From: Anthoceros angustus
Lineage: Eukaryota; Streptophyta; Anthocerotopsida; Anthocerotales; Anthocerotaceae
Direction: 5' to 3'
Assembly (NCBI GenBank): GCA_010909165.1
Contig: MU008154.1
Location: forward strand, 981,478-1,045,477
DNA: 64,000 bases
How positions within the stretch are numbered: position 1 is the first letter of the stretch; each line of letters begins with the position of its first letter. The position numbers and the translations under genes were made by a program. Below the pieces are notes generated by a model. That model saw only the letters and a program-made list of their open reading frames with translations, was not told the DNA's origin and made no database searches. Positions 1 through 9,577 of the stretch are shown here, piece after piece.

Positions 1-716
1 GATAGGCTTCGTCTGGTAAATGTTGTGATGCTGAACTAACTGATGCTTTTGAAGTGTACAAGTACTGACCTGTATCTGTCCATATGCTCTGCAACTGAGC
101 TGGATTTCAGCTCCTGAATCGTCCCCACTGCTAGCCCAGAATACATGTGCGGATTCAAAAACCGGTTTTTCAATCTTCCATTCTGAGAACACAACTGCGG
201 GAGTGCATTTCCCTGACCTCCATCCTTTACTCTTCTAGGAAGGAACTGGTTCACCTCTGGGTGCCTCCGCGGATTCGTTTGGAACACCCGACCGTGGCTG
301 GTATTGCTAGTGTAGTAGGCGATTGCTGCTTGCGGACCGCTATCCGCGAAAGGTCGTCATGGCAGGCTGCCATTGTGAACCCACATTGCTTGTGTTTCAC
401 ATTACAGGTCTCGACATATGCTAGGATTTCAGTTCCCTGGTAGCGCACAATCCAGGATTTAACGTCGCCGATGTCTATCGACCAACGACAATGATTTAGT
501 TTTCCCCACTGTTACACAGGAATATAGAAGTCAGCTCTACGTCCCTAACTCTTCGTAGGAATACATTTCTCATGAATTTGAAGAACGTCTCCACTGAAAA
601 TAAAGAGTTAAAAAACTTATCGCATAAAATTTAATATTTTAATTCGATAAAAACTATTTTACTAAAATAAATTATTGATAAAATATTTTACAAGAGAATC
701 ATTTGATATTTTTTAT
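1..716. other. No supported gene
   Basis: Reading frames here are short and resemble nothing I recognise. From about 600 the DNA turns strongly AT-rich, forming the 3' flank of the minus-strand DUF26-like gene that follows. Confidence 0.5.
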
Positions 717-1157
717 TCAGTTGCGAACGGAAGGAACAACTACAGCTTGATCATAGCTATAAGCAAGATAACAATCTACTACATGCACTTTTCCTGAACG
801 AGCACGTGAACAACTTTGTAGAACTTTTTCACGAAGATATGTTAAACAAGAAAGGCATTGTCGTTCTTCTGCCATAGTTGTCTCCGATTTGAAACAAGAA
901 ACACCACTAGTAAAACTGATAAACTCTATGTCATTATAATACGGGAATCGATCTGGAAAATGAGTTGATCCCTCATTGACAAGATTATTCAAAGAGCTTT
1001 CAAGAAAGAATAAATATGTACTCCCTGAATCAAATTGAGCCCCACAAATTGGTGGCTCAACTTCTGTTGTATTCGGTGCCTTTTGTGCAAGTACAAAATT
1101 TCTGCATGCAAATGCCAAACATAATAATATGATGATGTGTTCTTTTCCTCGTTCCAT
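717..1157 (-). CDS. Secreted DUF26 (Gnk2-like) cysteine-rich protein
   Basis: A single-exon protein of about 146 residues. I start it at the Met at 1157 because it gives a typical signal peptide (MERGKEHIIILLCLAFACRN followed by a polar stretch); an in-frame Met lies 16 codons upstream at 1205. After the signal come a Cys followed by a Tyr and hydrophobic helix (about residues 37-60), then GVSC, a CLSC pair, a later Cys and the ending GKVHVVDCYLAYS. This matches the DUF26/Gnk2 layout, in which the final Cys sits before a L-x-Y-S/E. The spacing between the first Cys and the CxxC is 12 residues rather than the usual 8, so it is a divergent member. Known DUF26 proteins act outside the cell, in antifungal defence, carbohydrate binding or at plasmodesmata. 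There is no kinase domain, so it is a secreted single-domain form. Its 5' half and promoter are duplicated just upstream. Confidence 0.65.
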   Translation of the reverse strand: MERGKEHIIILLCLAFACRNFVLAQKAPNTTEVEPPICGAQFDSGSTYLFFLESSLNNLVNEGSTHFPDRFPYYNDIEFISFTSGVSCFKSETTMAEERQCLSCLTYLREKVLQSCSRARSGKVHVVDCYLAYSYDQAVVVPSVRN

Positions 1158-2078
1158 GTTTCCAGTGAATATATATATTGTAATATTTCTACACAAGAAA
1201 TCCAATAATATGAGTCTAACCTATTCATATATTAATATAAATATGTATTAGTATCAGTGCATAATGACCAGTTAGATTGCACCATAAGCTAATGTACAAG
1301 ATAAATGATTAGTTATGATTGGGTACTCAGCTTAAGATGTAATTTGAAACCATAGACGAAGTTACATAGCAAAAACATCTAACTTCAAATTCATATATTT
1401 CTAATGATACTTACCAAGAGAAGCAGATTCTAATGTGAAGCCAGGCATATGAAAAAATAGAACCCATCTACGTTTATAAGTGGACGATTAAAATGGTCAA
1501 CAACTTAAAGAATCTTGTTGTTATTGCTTTTTAGAGAGAGAAAGAATAAATATGTACTCCCTGAATCAAATTGAGCCCCACAAATTGGTGGCTCAACTTC
1601 TGTTGTATTCGGTGCCTTTTGTGCAAGTACAAAATTTCTGCATGCAAATGCCAAACATAATAATATGATGATGTGTTCTTTTCCTCGTTCCATGTTTCCA
1701 GTGAATATATATATTGTAATATTTCTACACAAGAAATCCAATAATATGAGTCTAACCTATTCATATATTAATATAAATATGTATTAGTATCAGTGCATAA
1801 TGACCAGTTAGATTGCACCATAAGCTAATGTACAAGATAAATGATTAGTTATGATTGGGTACTCAGCTTAAGATGTAATTTGAAACCATAGACGAAGTTA
1901 CATAGCAAAAACATCTAACTTCAAATTCATATATTTCTAATGATACTTACCAAGAGAAGCAGATTCTAATGTGAAGCCAGGCATATGAAAAAATAGAACC
2001 CATCTACGTTTATAAGTGGACGATTAAAATGGTCAACAACTTAAAGAATCTTGTTGTTATTGCTTTTTTAGAGAGAGA
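1004..2078. repeat. 536-bp direct tandem duplication, two copies
   Basis: About 1004-1540 is repeated almost perfectly at about 1540-2077 with a constant offset of 536 bp. The unit holds the first part of the DUF26-like coding region plus roughly 350 bp of its upstream sequence. Both outer junctions and the central junction share a short purine tract (agaaagaat), which suggests duplication by microhomology or slippage. The near absence of differences suggests it is recent. Confidence 0.9.
1505..1693 (-). pseudogene. Truncated 5' copy of the DUF26-like gene
   Basis: This is the second copy produced by the 536-bp duplication. It keeps the start codon (1693), the signal peptide and the first Cys region, identical to the neighbouring gene up to the residues STYLFFL. 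It then runs off the duplication breakpoint into unrelated sequence and a stop about ten codons later. All the distal cysteines are missing, so it cannot make a DUF26 fold. It could still be transcribed because the full promoter region was copied as well. A short secreted peptide is possible but unsupported. Confidence 0.75.
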
Positions 2079-2468
2079 AAGAATCAATATTTTACCCAAA
2101 AAAATCCAAAGTACAAGGTATCGTAATCTTTGTGTGACGTGGAAAGCAATTTGGACTGTTAGAAATACCATGATTAGTTTTTGGACTACAAGGCCTGCTA
2201 ATCCGACATTTAATTTAAGTTTTTGGATTATGAGGTATGCTTATCTCGCCAGTCAGAAAATACAACATGAAAATATGTGTACCATGGACGGTAATGAATA
2301 AAGTTTCAAACCTCCTTTAATTTTCCACTACTCTTGGTCTTTAAAATCAAGCCAAAAACAAAGTTTTAATGCTCATTTTGCACCACCTTTGGGTGCTAAA
2401 GTTTTGGTCCTCATTTGACTTCAAAATCAGACCGAAATCAGGTCATACGATGGATGGAAGCCTATGAT

Positions 2469-2700
2469 ATGAAATCATACCGAAATGGACGAAAGCTCAT
2501 GAAATCATACCAAAATGGACAAAATCCTATGAAAGCCGCAAGTTGCTCCCATCCTACTTTCCATCTATCCAAAGTTGTCAGTTTCTCAAAGTTCTCTTCC
2601 ATCCTACTTTCCATAGATCCAAACGTGTAAGTTTCTCAAAGTTCTCTTCCATCCTACTTACCATCTATCCAAACTTGGCACGATCTCAAAGTTCATTACG
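2469..2700. repeat. Short tandem repeats (30 bp and 50 bp units)
   Basis: At 2469-2528 a unit of about 30 bp (gaaatcatacc-a/g-aaatggac...) occurs twice. At 2551-2700 a 50-bp unit starting atcctactttccat occurs three times with point differences. No coding potential is supported in either. Confidence 0.75.
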
Positions 2701-3017
2701 AAAGCAGGATCAAATCATAGCAAACCCTAAACTACCATACTTTCACATGACATAATGAACTTTTTTGGTTTTGTATTTGGGAAGTCACGTCGTTGCAAAT
2801 AAACTTTTAAGTGAGCATTGGGATTTATTTATATTTTACCTTTATTATACTATTATATTAATATTTTATTAATATTTTATCCTATTTTCTTACAAATTAA
2901 TCAATGAACTACATGGGGCTTGTCGTGCTTTAAAGAGTCTTGCTTCTGAATATCTTAGATTCAACAGTTGGTTGGAACTACAAATTTTTGGAAGAAGAAC
3001 AAATCTTAAGCGAGCAG
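2701..3017. other. AT-rich spacer, no gene
   Basis: Very AT-rich sequence between the short tandem repeats and the duplicated retroelement fragment. I see no feature in it. Confidence 0.5.
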
Positions 3018-3367
3018 TTACATACAAATCATATATAATTCACACAATTCACAAGTTACATACAATTCATACATAGCCTAAGAGCTATGGTAAACGTTTA
3101 GATATAGTTAGGAGAATGCTGTAGAGACGTCTGAGACACTTAAACAGATATTCTTCGATAGTTCTCACGCGAAGGCTGGTATGCAGATCTTGAGCATATG
3201 GTTTCATGTTTGTAACCTTTTGATATAAGATTCTAAGTGTGTACTCAGCAATTGAATCATGTCTCTTGTATTGTGAATTTGTGTTTTGCATGTTTTAGAG
3301 TCAAAAGATAAGTTACGAAAACATAGTCTAAGATGTCATTGGAGTAGCTTTCCATCCCCACTTAACC

Positions 3368-3740
3368 TTGGAGTGCATCCATCTTGACTTTGTCACCGGA
3401 TCCTTAACTGGCCACAATGCACTACTCCTTTTTGTTGATCAACTTACCAAAATGATCTATTTGGCACCAACCATCGCTTTGCATAGCCACAAAGATGGCT
3501 CAATTATATCTCGACAACGTTTATACATTGTATGGCTTACCGAAGACCATTATTTCAAATATAGATCCGAGGTTCCTTGTCCATTTCTTAATAGGTTTGC
3601 ACCAAGGATTAGGTACTCAGCTAGCATTCTCTTTTGCCTATCACCTACAAGCGGATGGACTTGCTGCCGAATAATGAATCAAGCAGAGATAGCCCTTAGA
3701 GTCTATGCACCTATCATAAAAACTGGAACAATATCTATAT
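3368..3740 (+). pseudogene. Broken retroviral-type integrase core, copy 1
   Basis: The first 34 residues match the integrase core of copy 2 exactly, including LDFVTGSLTGHNALLLFVDQ with the first catalytic Asp. A short deletion near 3475 then shifts the frame, so the second acidic motif is read in another frame. A further small deletion near 3665 removes the residues around the catalytic Glu. It is inactive. Confidence 0.75.
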
Positions 3741-4492
3741 GTACCTCATTGAGTTTGCTTGCAACAACATCACAAACATGTCACCTTGTATATGTCCTAT
3801 GTGCATCACCCACTCACCATCCTCTTAGCATCTCTCCCTTAAGCTTCCCTCAAGACCTAAGCAGCAACAGACTTCCTTCAGACCCATGCTGCCATCACCC
3901 AGGAAGCTTGAGCCAATCTCCAAACTGGCTAGAACCGACAACACCAAGCAACCGATGTCAATTGCAAGGATTTCTATTTCGAAAAAGGCGAGCTAATACT
4001 CCTCGAGACTTGCAACCTCCATTTTCCTGGCAAATGCAAATTGCAGCAGCGATGGGTCAGCTCCTCCATAGTTATGGAATGCATCAGAGCTTGAATCAAC
4101 TAATCTTGTCTAGCTAGCTTTGCGACTACACGAAAGGTGCATAACGTCTTCCACGCCGCCTCGAACCCTACTTTGGCACCCCACCACCACTTCCTCCCGA
4201 GCTTGTGCATGATAACCTCAATCGTGGAAACCATACTCCAACACAAGGTGGTTAGACGCCGCTTAAATTCCTTTACTCTCGTACCTTCACCCACTCCAGG
4301 AGACCCCATTCCACAGGGATATCACGAAGTTCGTGGTTGAGGAGCCATCTGCCTAGATACGGCGATTTTGGTGAGCTCTTACCATCGCCCGACTTCCCTT
4401 GGGTGTGGTCGAGGATGCCATGGAAATAAACCTCTATCCCCATAAGCCATTGACAAGGATGCTTGCCACGTGCGATTGCCGAATGTACCTCA

Positions 4493-4542
4493 CCCCGATG
4501 GTGAGGGTTTATGGATCCATCTGTAAACCCTCACCATCGGGG
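4493..4542. repeat. Perfect 19-bp hairpin in copy 1
   Basis: Arms 4493-4511 and 4524-4542 are exact inverted complements (ccccgatggtgagggttta and its complement) around a 12-base loop containing ggatcc. The same hairpin is kept unchanged in copy 2 although the surrounding copies differ by many indels. Confidence 0.9.
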
Positions 4543-4918
4543 AATTGTGCAGTAGGGGTGAGCCTCGACAAAGACCGGACTCGGCACTTGGAGAGCTTGA
4601 CCTTCGATGCTAGCAATGAGAGCTCATGTGAGAAGAGCTTATATTGAAAGATGACTTTAGGTTCTCAGGTTCGTGAACCTAAATTCCATATTCTTTTACA
4701 AGTTTGTTTTACGCTTATAGTTTGATCAATGATTTGACGTTTATCGTCATTGGATTGTCACCGAATTATATTAGTTGGAAAGGAGTTTTAACTACTCTAA
4801 TTACTTAGTTTTATGCTACAATGAAATGTCAACGACAAACCTTTAGCTAAAGAGTAAAAGTTTTGAAGAAGAAACTCATAATTGGAGAGCTAGGTTTTGA
4901 TAGCTCGGTTGATTGCTG

Positions 4919-5200
4919 ATATAGAGAATTATCCATTGTCTTTCACAACAACCAACAATGACATTGGGTTTACAATTGGGTATAGAGAATTATCCATTGT
5001 CTTTCACAACAACCAACAATGACATTGGGTTTACAATTGGGTATAGAGAATTATCCATTGTCTTTCACAACAACCAACAATGACCATTGTCTTCACAACA
5101 AGCAACAACGACCATTGCCTTTCACAAGCAACAACGACCATTGTCTTTCACAAGAAGCAACAAAAGACCATTGTCTTTCACAACAAGCATACCCAAATGG
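4919..5200. repeat. 61-bp tandem repeats, then shorter units (copy 1)
   Basis: Units beginning atagagaattatccattgtc start at 4921, 4982 and 5043 (period 61). They grade into units of roughly 30 bp containing ccattg-tctttcacaa-aagcaacaa. Copy 2 has the matching array at 7226, 7287 and 7348. Confidence 0.85.
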
Positions 5201-5621
5201 CATGTGGAAGGCTTTGACAACCGGTGGGAGAAGGATGGCTGAACATACTCACACATTACATGTGTGGAAGGCAACATACAAATCATATATAATTCACACA
5301 ATTCACAAGTTACATACAATTCATACATAGCCTAAGAGCTATGGTAAACGTTTAGATATAGTTAGGAGAATGCTGTAGAGACGTCTGAGACACTTAAACA
5401 GATATTCTTCGATAGTTCTCACGCGAAGGCTGGTATGCAGATCTTGAGCATATGGTTTCATGTTTGTAACCTTTTGATATAAGATTCTAAGTGTGTACTC
5501 AGCAATTGAATCATGTCTCTTGTATTGTGAATTTGTGTTTTGCATGTTTTAGAGTCAAAAGATAAGTTACGAAAACATAGTCTAAGATGTCATTGGAGTA
5601 GCTTTCCATCCCCACTTAACC

Positions 5622-6014
5622 TTGGAGTGCATCCATCTTGACTTTGTCACCGGATCCTTAACTGGCCACAATGCACTACTCCTTTTTGTTGATCAACTTA
5701 CCAAAATGATCTATTTGGCACCAACCACTGATACTTGCATAGCCACAAAGATGGCTCAATTATATCTCGACAACGTTTATACATTGTATGGCTTACCGAA
5801 GACCATTATTTCAAATATAGATCCGAGGTTCCTTGTCCATTTCTTAATAGGTTTGCACCAAGGATTAGGTACTCAGCTAGCATTCTCTTTTGCCTATCAC
5901 CTACAAACGGATGGACTTGCTGAGCGAATGAATCAAACTGCAGAGATAGCCCTTAGAGTCTATGCAGCCTATCATAAAAAAACCTGGGAACAATATCTAT
6001 ATGTACCTCATTGA
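5622..6014 (+). pseudogene. Ty3/gypsy integrase core fragment, copy 2
   Basis: An open frame of 130 residues covering most of a retroviral-type integrase core. The three acidic positions are visible: Asp in IHLDFVTGSL, Asp in SNIDPRF and Glu in QTDGLAERMNQTAE. Family members normally read SDRDPRF and QTDGQTERVNQTLE at the last two. The HHCC zinc-binding region before it and the polymerase domains are absent, and the frame stops at 6014 before the C-terminal domain. As part of a fragment lacking every other enzyme it is treated as non-functional, although this stretch has no internal break. Confidence 0.8.
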
Positions 6015-6795
6015 GTTTGCTTGCAACAACATCACAAACATGTCAACAGGTTTCAGCCCCTTGTATATGTCCTATGTGCATCACCCACTCACCATCCTCT
6101 TAGCATCTCTCCCTTAAGCTTCCCTCAAGACCTAAGCAGCAACAGACTTCCTTCAGACCCATGCTGCCATCACCCAGGAAGCTTGAGCCAATCTCAAGCT
6201 AGAACCGACAACACCAAGCAACCGATGTCAATTGCAAGGATTTCTATTTCGAAAAAGGCGAGCTAATACTCCTCGAGACTTGCAACCTCCATTTTCCTGG
6301 CAAATGCAAATTGCAGCAGCGATGGGTCAGCTCCTCCATAGTTATGGAATGCATCAGAGCTTGAATCAACTAATACTGTCTAGCTAGCTTTGCCGACTAC
6401 ACGAAAGGTGCATAACGTCTTCCACGCCGGGCTCCTCGAACCCTACTTTGGCACCCCACCAGCACCACTTCCCTCCCCCCGGAGCTTGTGCATGATAACC
6501 TCGAATACGAAGTGGAAACCATACTCCAACACAAGGTGGTTAGACGCTCGCTTAAATTCCTTTACTCCTCGTACCCTTCACCCAGCTCCAGGAGACCCCA
6601 TTCCACAGGATATCCTGAAGTTCGTGGTTGAGGAGCCATTCTGTCTAGATACGGCGATTTTTGGTCGGGCTCTTACCACTGCCCCGCGACTTCCCTTGGG
6701 TGCTGTGTCGAGGATGCCATGGAAATAAACCTCTATCCCCATAAGCCATTGACAAGGATGCTTGCTTACGTGCCAGATTGCCGAATGTACCCTCA

Positions 6796-6845
6796 CCCCG
6801 ATGGTGAGGGTTTATGGATCCATCTGTAAACCCTCACCATCGGGG
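6796..6845. repeat. Perfect 19-bp hairpin in copy 2
   Basis: Arms 6796-6814 and 6827-6845 with a 12-base loop, identical to the hairpin of copy 1. It lies downstream of the pol remnant. Confidence 0.9.
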
Positions 6846-7586
6846 AATTGTGCAGTAGGGGTGAGCCTCGACAAAGACCGGACTCGGCACTTGGAGAGCT
6901 TGACCTTCGATGCTAGCAATGAGAGCTCATGTGAGAAGAGCTTATATTGAAAGATGACTTTAGGTTCTCAGGTTCGTGAACCTAAATTCCATATTCTTTT
7001 ACAAGTTTGTTTTCTGCTTATAGTTTGATCAATGATTTGACGTTTATCGTCATTGGATTGTCACTGAATTATATTAGTTGGAAAGGAGTTTTAACTACTC
7101 TAATTACTTAGTTTTATGCTACAATGAAATGTCAACGACAAACCTTTAGCTAAAGAGTAAAAGTTTTGAAGAAGAAACTCATAATTGGAGAGCTAGGTTT
7201 TTGATAGCTCGGTTTACAGTTGGATATAGAGAATTATCCATTGTCTTTCACAACAACCAACAATGACATTGGGTTTACAATTGGGTATAGAGAATTATCC
7301 ATTGTCTTTCACAACAACCAACAATGACATTGGGTTTACAATTGGGTATAGAGAATTATCCATTGTCTTTCACAACAACCAACAATGACCATTGTCTTTC
7401 ACAACAAGCAACAACGACCATTGCCTTTCACAACAAGCAACAACGACCATTGTCTTTCACAAGAAGCAACAAAAGACCATTGTCTTTCACAACAAGCATA
7501 CCCAAATGGCATGTGGAAGGCTTTGACAACCGGTGGGAGAAGGATGGCTGAACATACTCACACATTACATGTGTGGAAGGCAACAA

Positions 7587-9577
7587 AGGATGGCTGACCA
7601 GTTCGAAGTGCGTGTGTGGAAGGCTTTCGAGAACTTGGTGGTGCAAAGATGGAGGAACGTTAGAAACGCTCCCGCGCTTCATTCTAGTGGCTTCCTTTTC
7701 ATGCACAAAAGGCGCACACATTTAGGGGCCCGGCCACAATGATCGCGATTCCCTAGGTTGTGTGCGGCATGGGCCATAATTAGGCATGAGTGCTAATAAT
7801 AATTAGCGGCAGGACCGACGTGGGCGTGTAATAAGCACGTCCTTTGTGTCCGTCTCCCAAGACTCGATTGCCTGCTCGCTTCCACTTGAATACGTCGATG
7901 CTGGCGAAGCAGGGCCATGTGATGGTGTCAGGTTTCGAACCCGCGCCTGCAGTCGGGCGCCACGAGTCGCTTCCACTTCGGTACCTTCCATAGCGTGTGC
8001 TCGTCCCCGGTCCGGCTGTCCCCCACGTAACCAACTTCCTGTCCGTTACCGCCTGGAAGCTCGTGAATTAAAGCGTCCGATTTAGGACAGGGCGCCGAGC
8101 CCAGCCCAGACCAGGCTGCTGCAGTCCTCGAGACATGACATTGCCTAGGGGTTGGCCTGCGTGCTGCTTTTTCTTTTAATATATGTACATAGTGCCCATA
8201 TATACTGGATAGATTTATTTCCCGAGCTTGTAATCTGAGTCAGGGAAACCAGCCTATGACAGTGTATGGCCATTGGCTAACAATGCATTTCCGTTTCCCG
8301 AGTGGATAGATTTATATGGCCTGCTGTCCCTGACACGGGTTGGCTGGATTTTGTGGATTACAGAACGCTCCAAGCTCGGACTAGAGATAGAGCGATAAGG
8401 AAAGGGGAATTGTCTGACACGGCTAAGCGGCCGCTTTCGGGCCGCACTGCCGGGACATGTGCGGGCATGTGGTGCCGTGTGAAGGGGGCTTTGAGGTACC
8501 ATCATGCCCGCTCGGTTGCTCATAAATGTCCCCAACCGGCTCCGGTACCGGGTACCGGGCGCCACGCCAGCGCGGGCGTCGCCAGCTGGGCGTGTCGGGT
8601 GAAACCAGGTCACGCGCGACACGAGCGGGCTTGTTACTCTCTTTACTGCCCGTAGGGGGGGGAGGAGAGAGGAGAGAGAGTGGGAAGGCAGGAGCTGCGG
8701 GCGGCTATGGCGGGAGAAGGAGCCTAGGACTGGCAGCTGCGACGCGTATTCGCCCGTCGTGTCCGCATGCCTTCCGCGCCCGCGCTTGCAGGATCGCAGG
8801 AGCAATGGCACCCCATCTTCCTGCAGCTGCTACAGCGACTGTCTCTCGGGCGCTGTGCTCTGCTGGACCACTAGGCTAGGCCTGCCCCGGCCTGGCCCGG
8901 CCCGCCCCGGGGCTCCGCAGTCTCTCGCTGTCCGGAGTCAGTCTGCGCCTGTCTGCGCTGCCTCTGCCGGTGTCTGCGACGGACGGAGCTGCTCTCCTGC
9001 TGCTGTTGCTGCTGCTGCTGGTGCATCGCGTTTGGTGCCGCATTCCGCTGGATCGGGAGGATCGTTCCGCGTGCTGCATTGCGTTGGAGGAGGGGAAGGT
9101 TCTCTTCTGCTGTCAGAGCCGTGCCGCCGAAGGGATCTGGAATGGTTTTGTGCAGCGTGCGGGCCGGGAATTGAGGACTGTGCTATGGGAGATCGAGGAG
9201 GATGGGATGACGCCAGGGACCTGCAGGACGCTGCCGGGGAGGAGGAGGACGGTGCTGCTGGAGTGTCAATCTGAGTGTGTAGGAGCGCGCTAGGTTGGGC
9301 GTGGCAGGTTTGTTGTCTCACCTTGTGGTTGTCCGGGGAGCGGGGCTGTGGATGCAAATTTCTCTGATTTAATGCTGGCCTGGAGCGGGAGTTAGCGATG
9401 ACTTCGACGTTCTGTTCCCTCGTGTGTTGTCCTGCTACATTGTGTTTGTCTTTAGTGCTTCCGGTTTTCTGTTGTTACAAGTGTGGAGCTGCGTGTAGTG
9501 TCTGGTGGAGGGGATTGACTGATCGGAGGGTTGGAACTTGTTATGTGTCGGATCCGGCGCAGATTTCAGCTGGTGCG
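7587..9577. other. Intergenic region and 5' leader of the IQD gene
   Basis: AT-rich retroelement sequence gives way to GC-rich DNA. I see no protein I can name. From about 8640 the sequence is rich in purine (gggggaggagagag) and then CTG triplets (about 8997-9021), typical of a long plant 5' leader. An ATG at 9398 is in frame with the IQD start at 9578 (see the IQD entry). Confidence 0.4.

Larger units (their letters stand above)
3018..5271 (+). mobile_element. Ty3/gypsy retrotransposon fragment, copy 1 (decayed)
   Basis: This 2254-bp segment is directly followed by a second copy in the same orientation. It contains, on the plus strand, an integrase core remnant (from 3368), a degraded post-integrase region with the VHNVFH motif near 4137, a 19-bp-stem hairpin (4493-4542) and a run of 61-bp repeats near the end. 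No reverse transcriptase, protease, gag or recognisable LTR pair is present, so it is a fragment. Compared with copy 2 it has many 1-6 base deletions that break the frame, for example after the first 34 integrase residues and at the position of the third acidic catalytic residue. Confidence 0.75.
5272..7586 (+). mobile_element. Ty3/gypsy retrotransposon fragment, copy 2 (better kept)
   Basis: A direct tandem copy of the preceding segment at an offset of 2254 bp, slightly longer because it lacks copy 1's small deletions. It holds the open integrase core (5622-6014), a post-integrase tail with VHNVFHAGLLEPYFGT at about 6407-6454 (compare the family motif VFHVSLLKPY), a proline-rich remnant where a chromodomain would lie, a hairpin at 6796-6845 and 61-bp repeats at 7226-7408. 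The tandem arrangement without flanking LTRs suggests a segmental duplication of an old fragment rather than two insertions. It ends near 7586, where unrelated sequence begins. Confidence 0.75.

Noticed and set aside
7915-7975. A ggtttcgaacccg segment resembling a tRNA T-arm on the minus strand
   Set aside because: The T stem has mismatches, and I cannot fold an anticodon arm or acceptor stem around it.
8254-8811. 185-codon minus-strand frame
   Set aside because: It is Ser/Arg/Pro-rich because of GC-rich leader DNA upstream of the IQD gene; there is no supporting motif.
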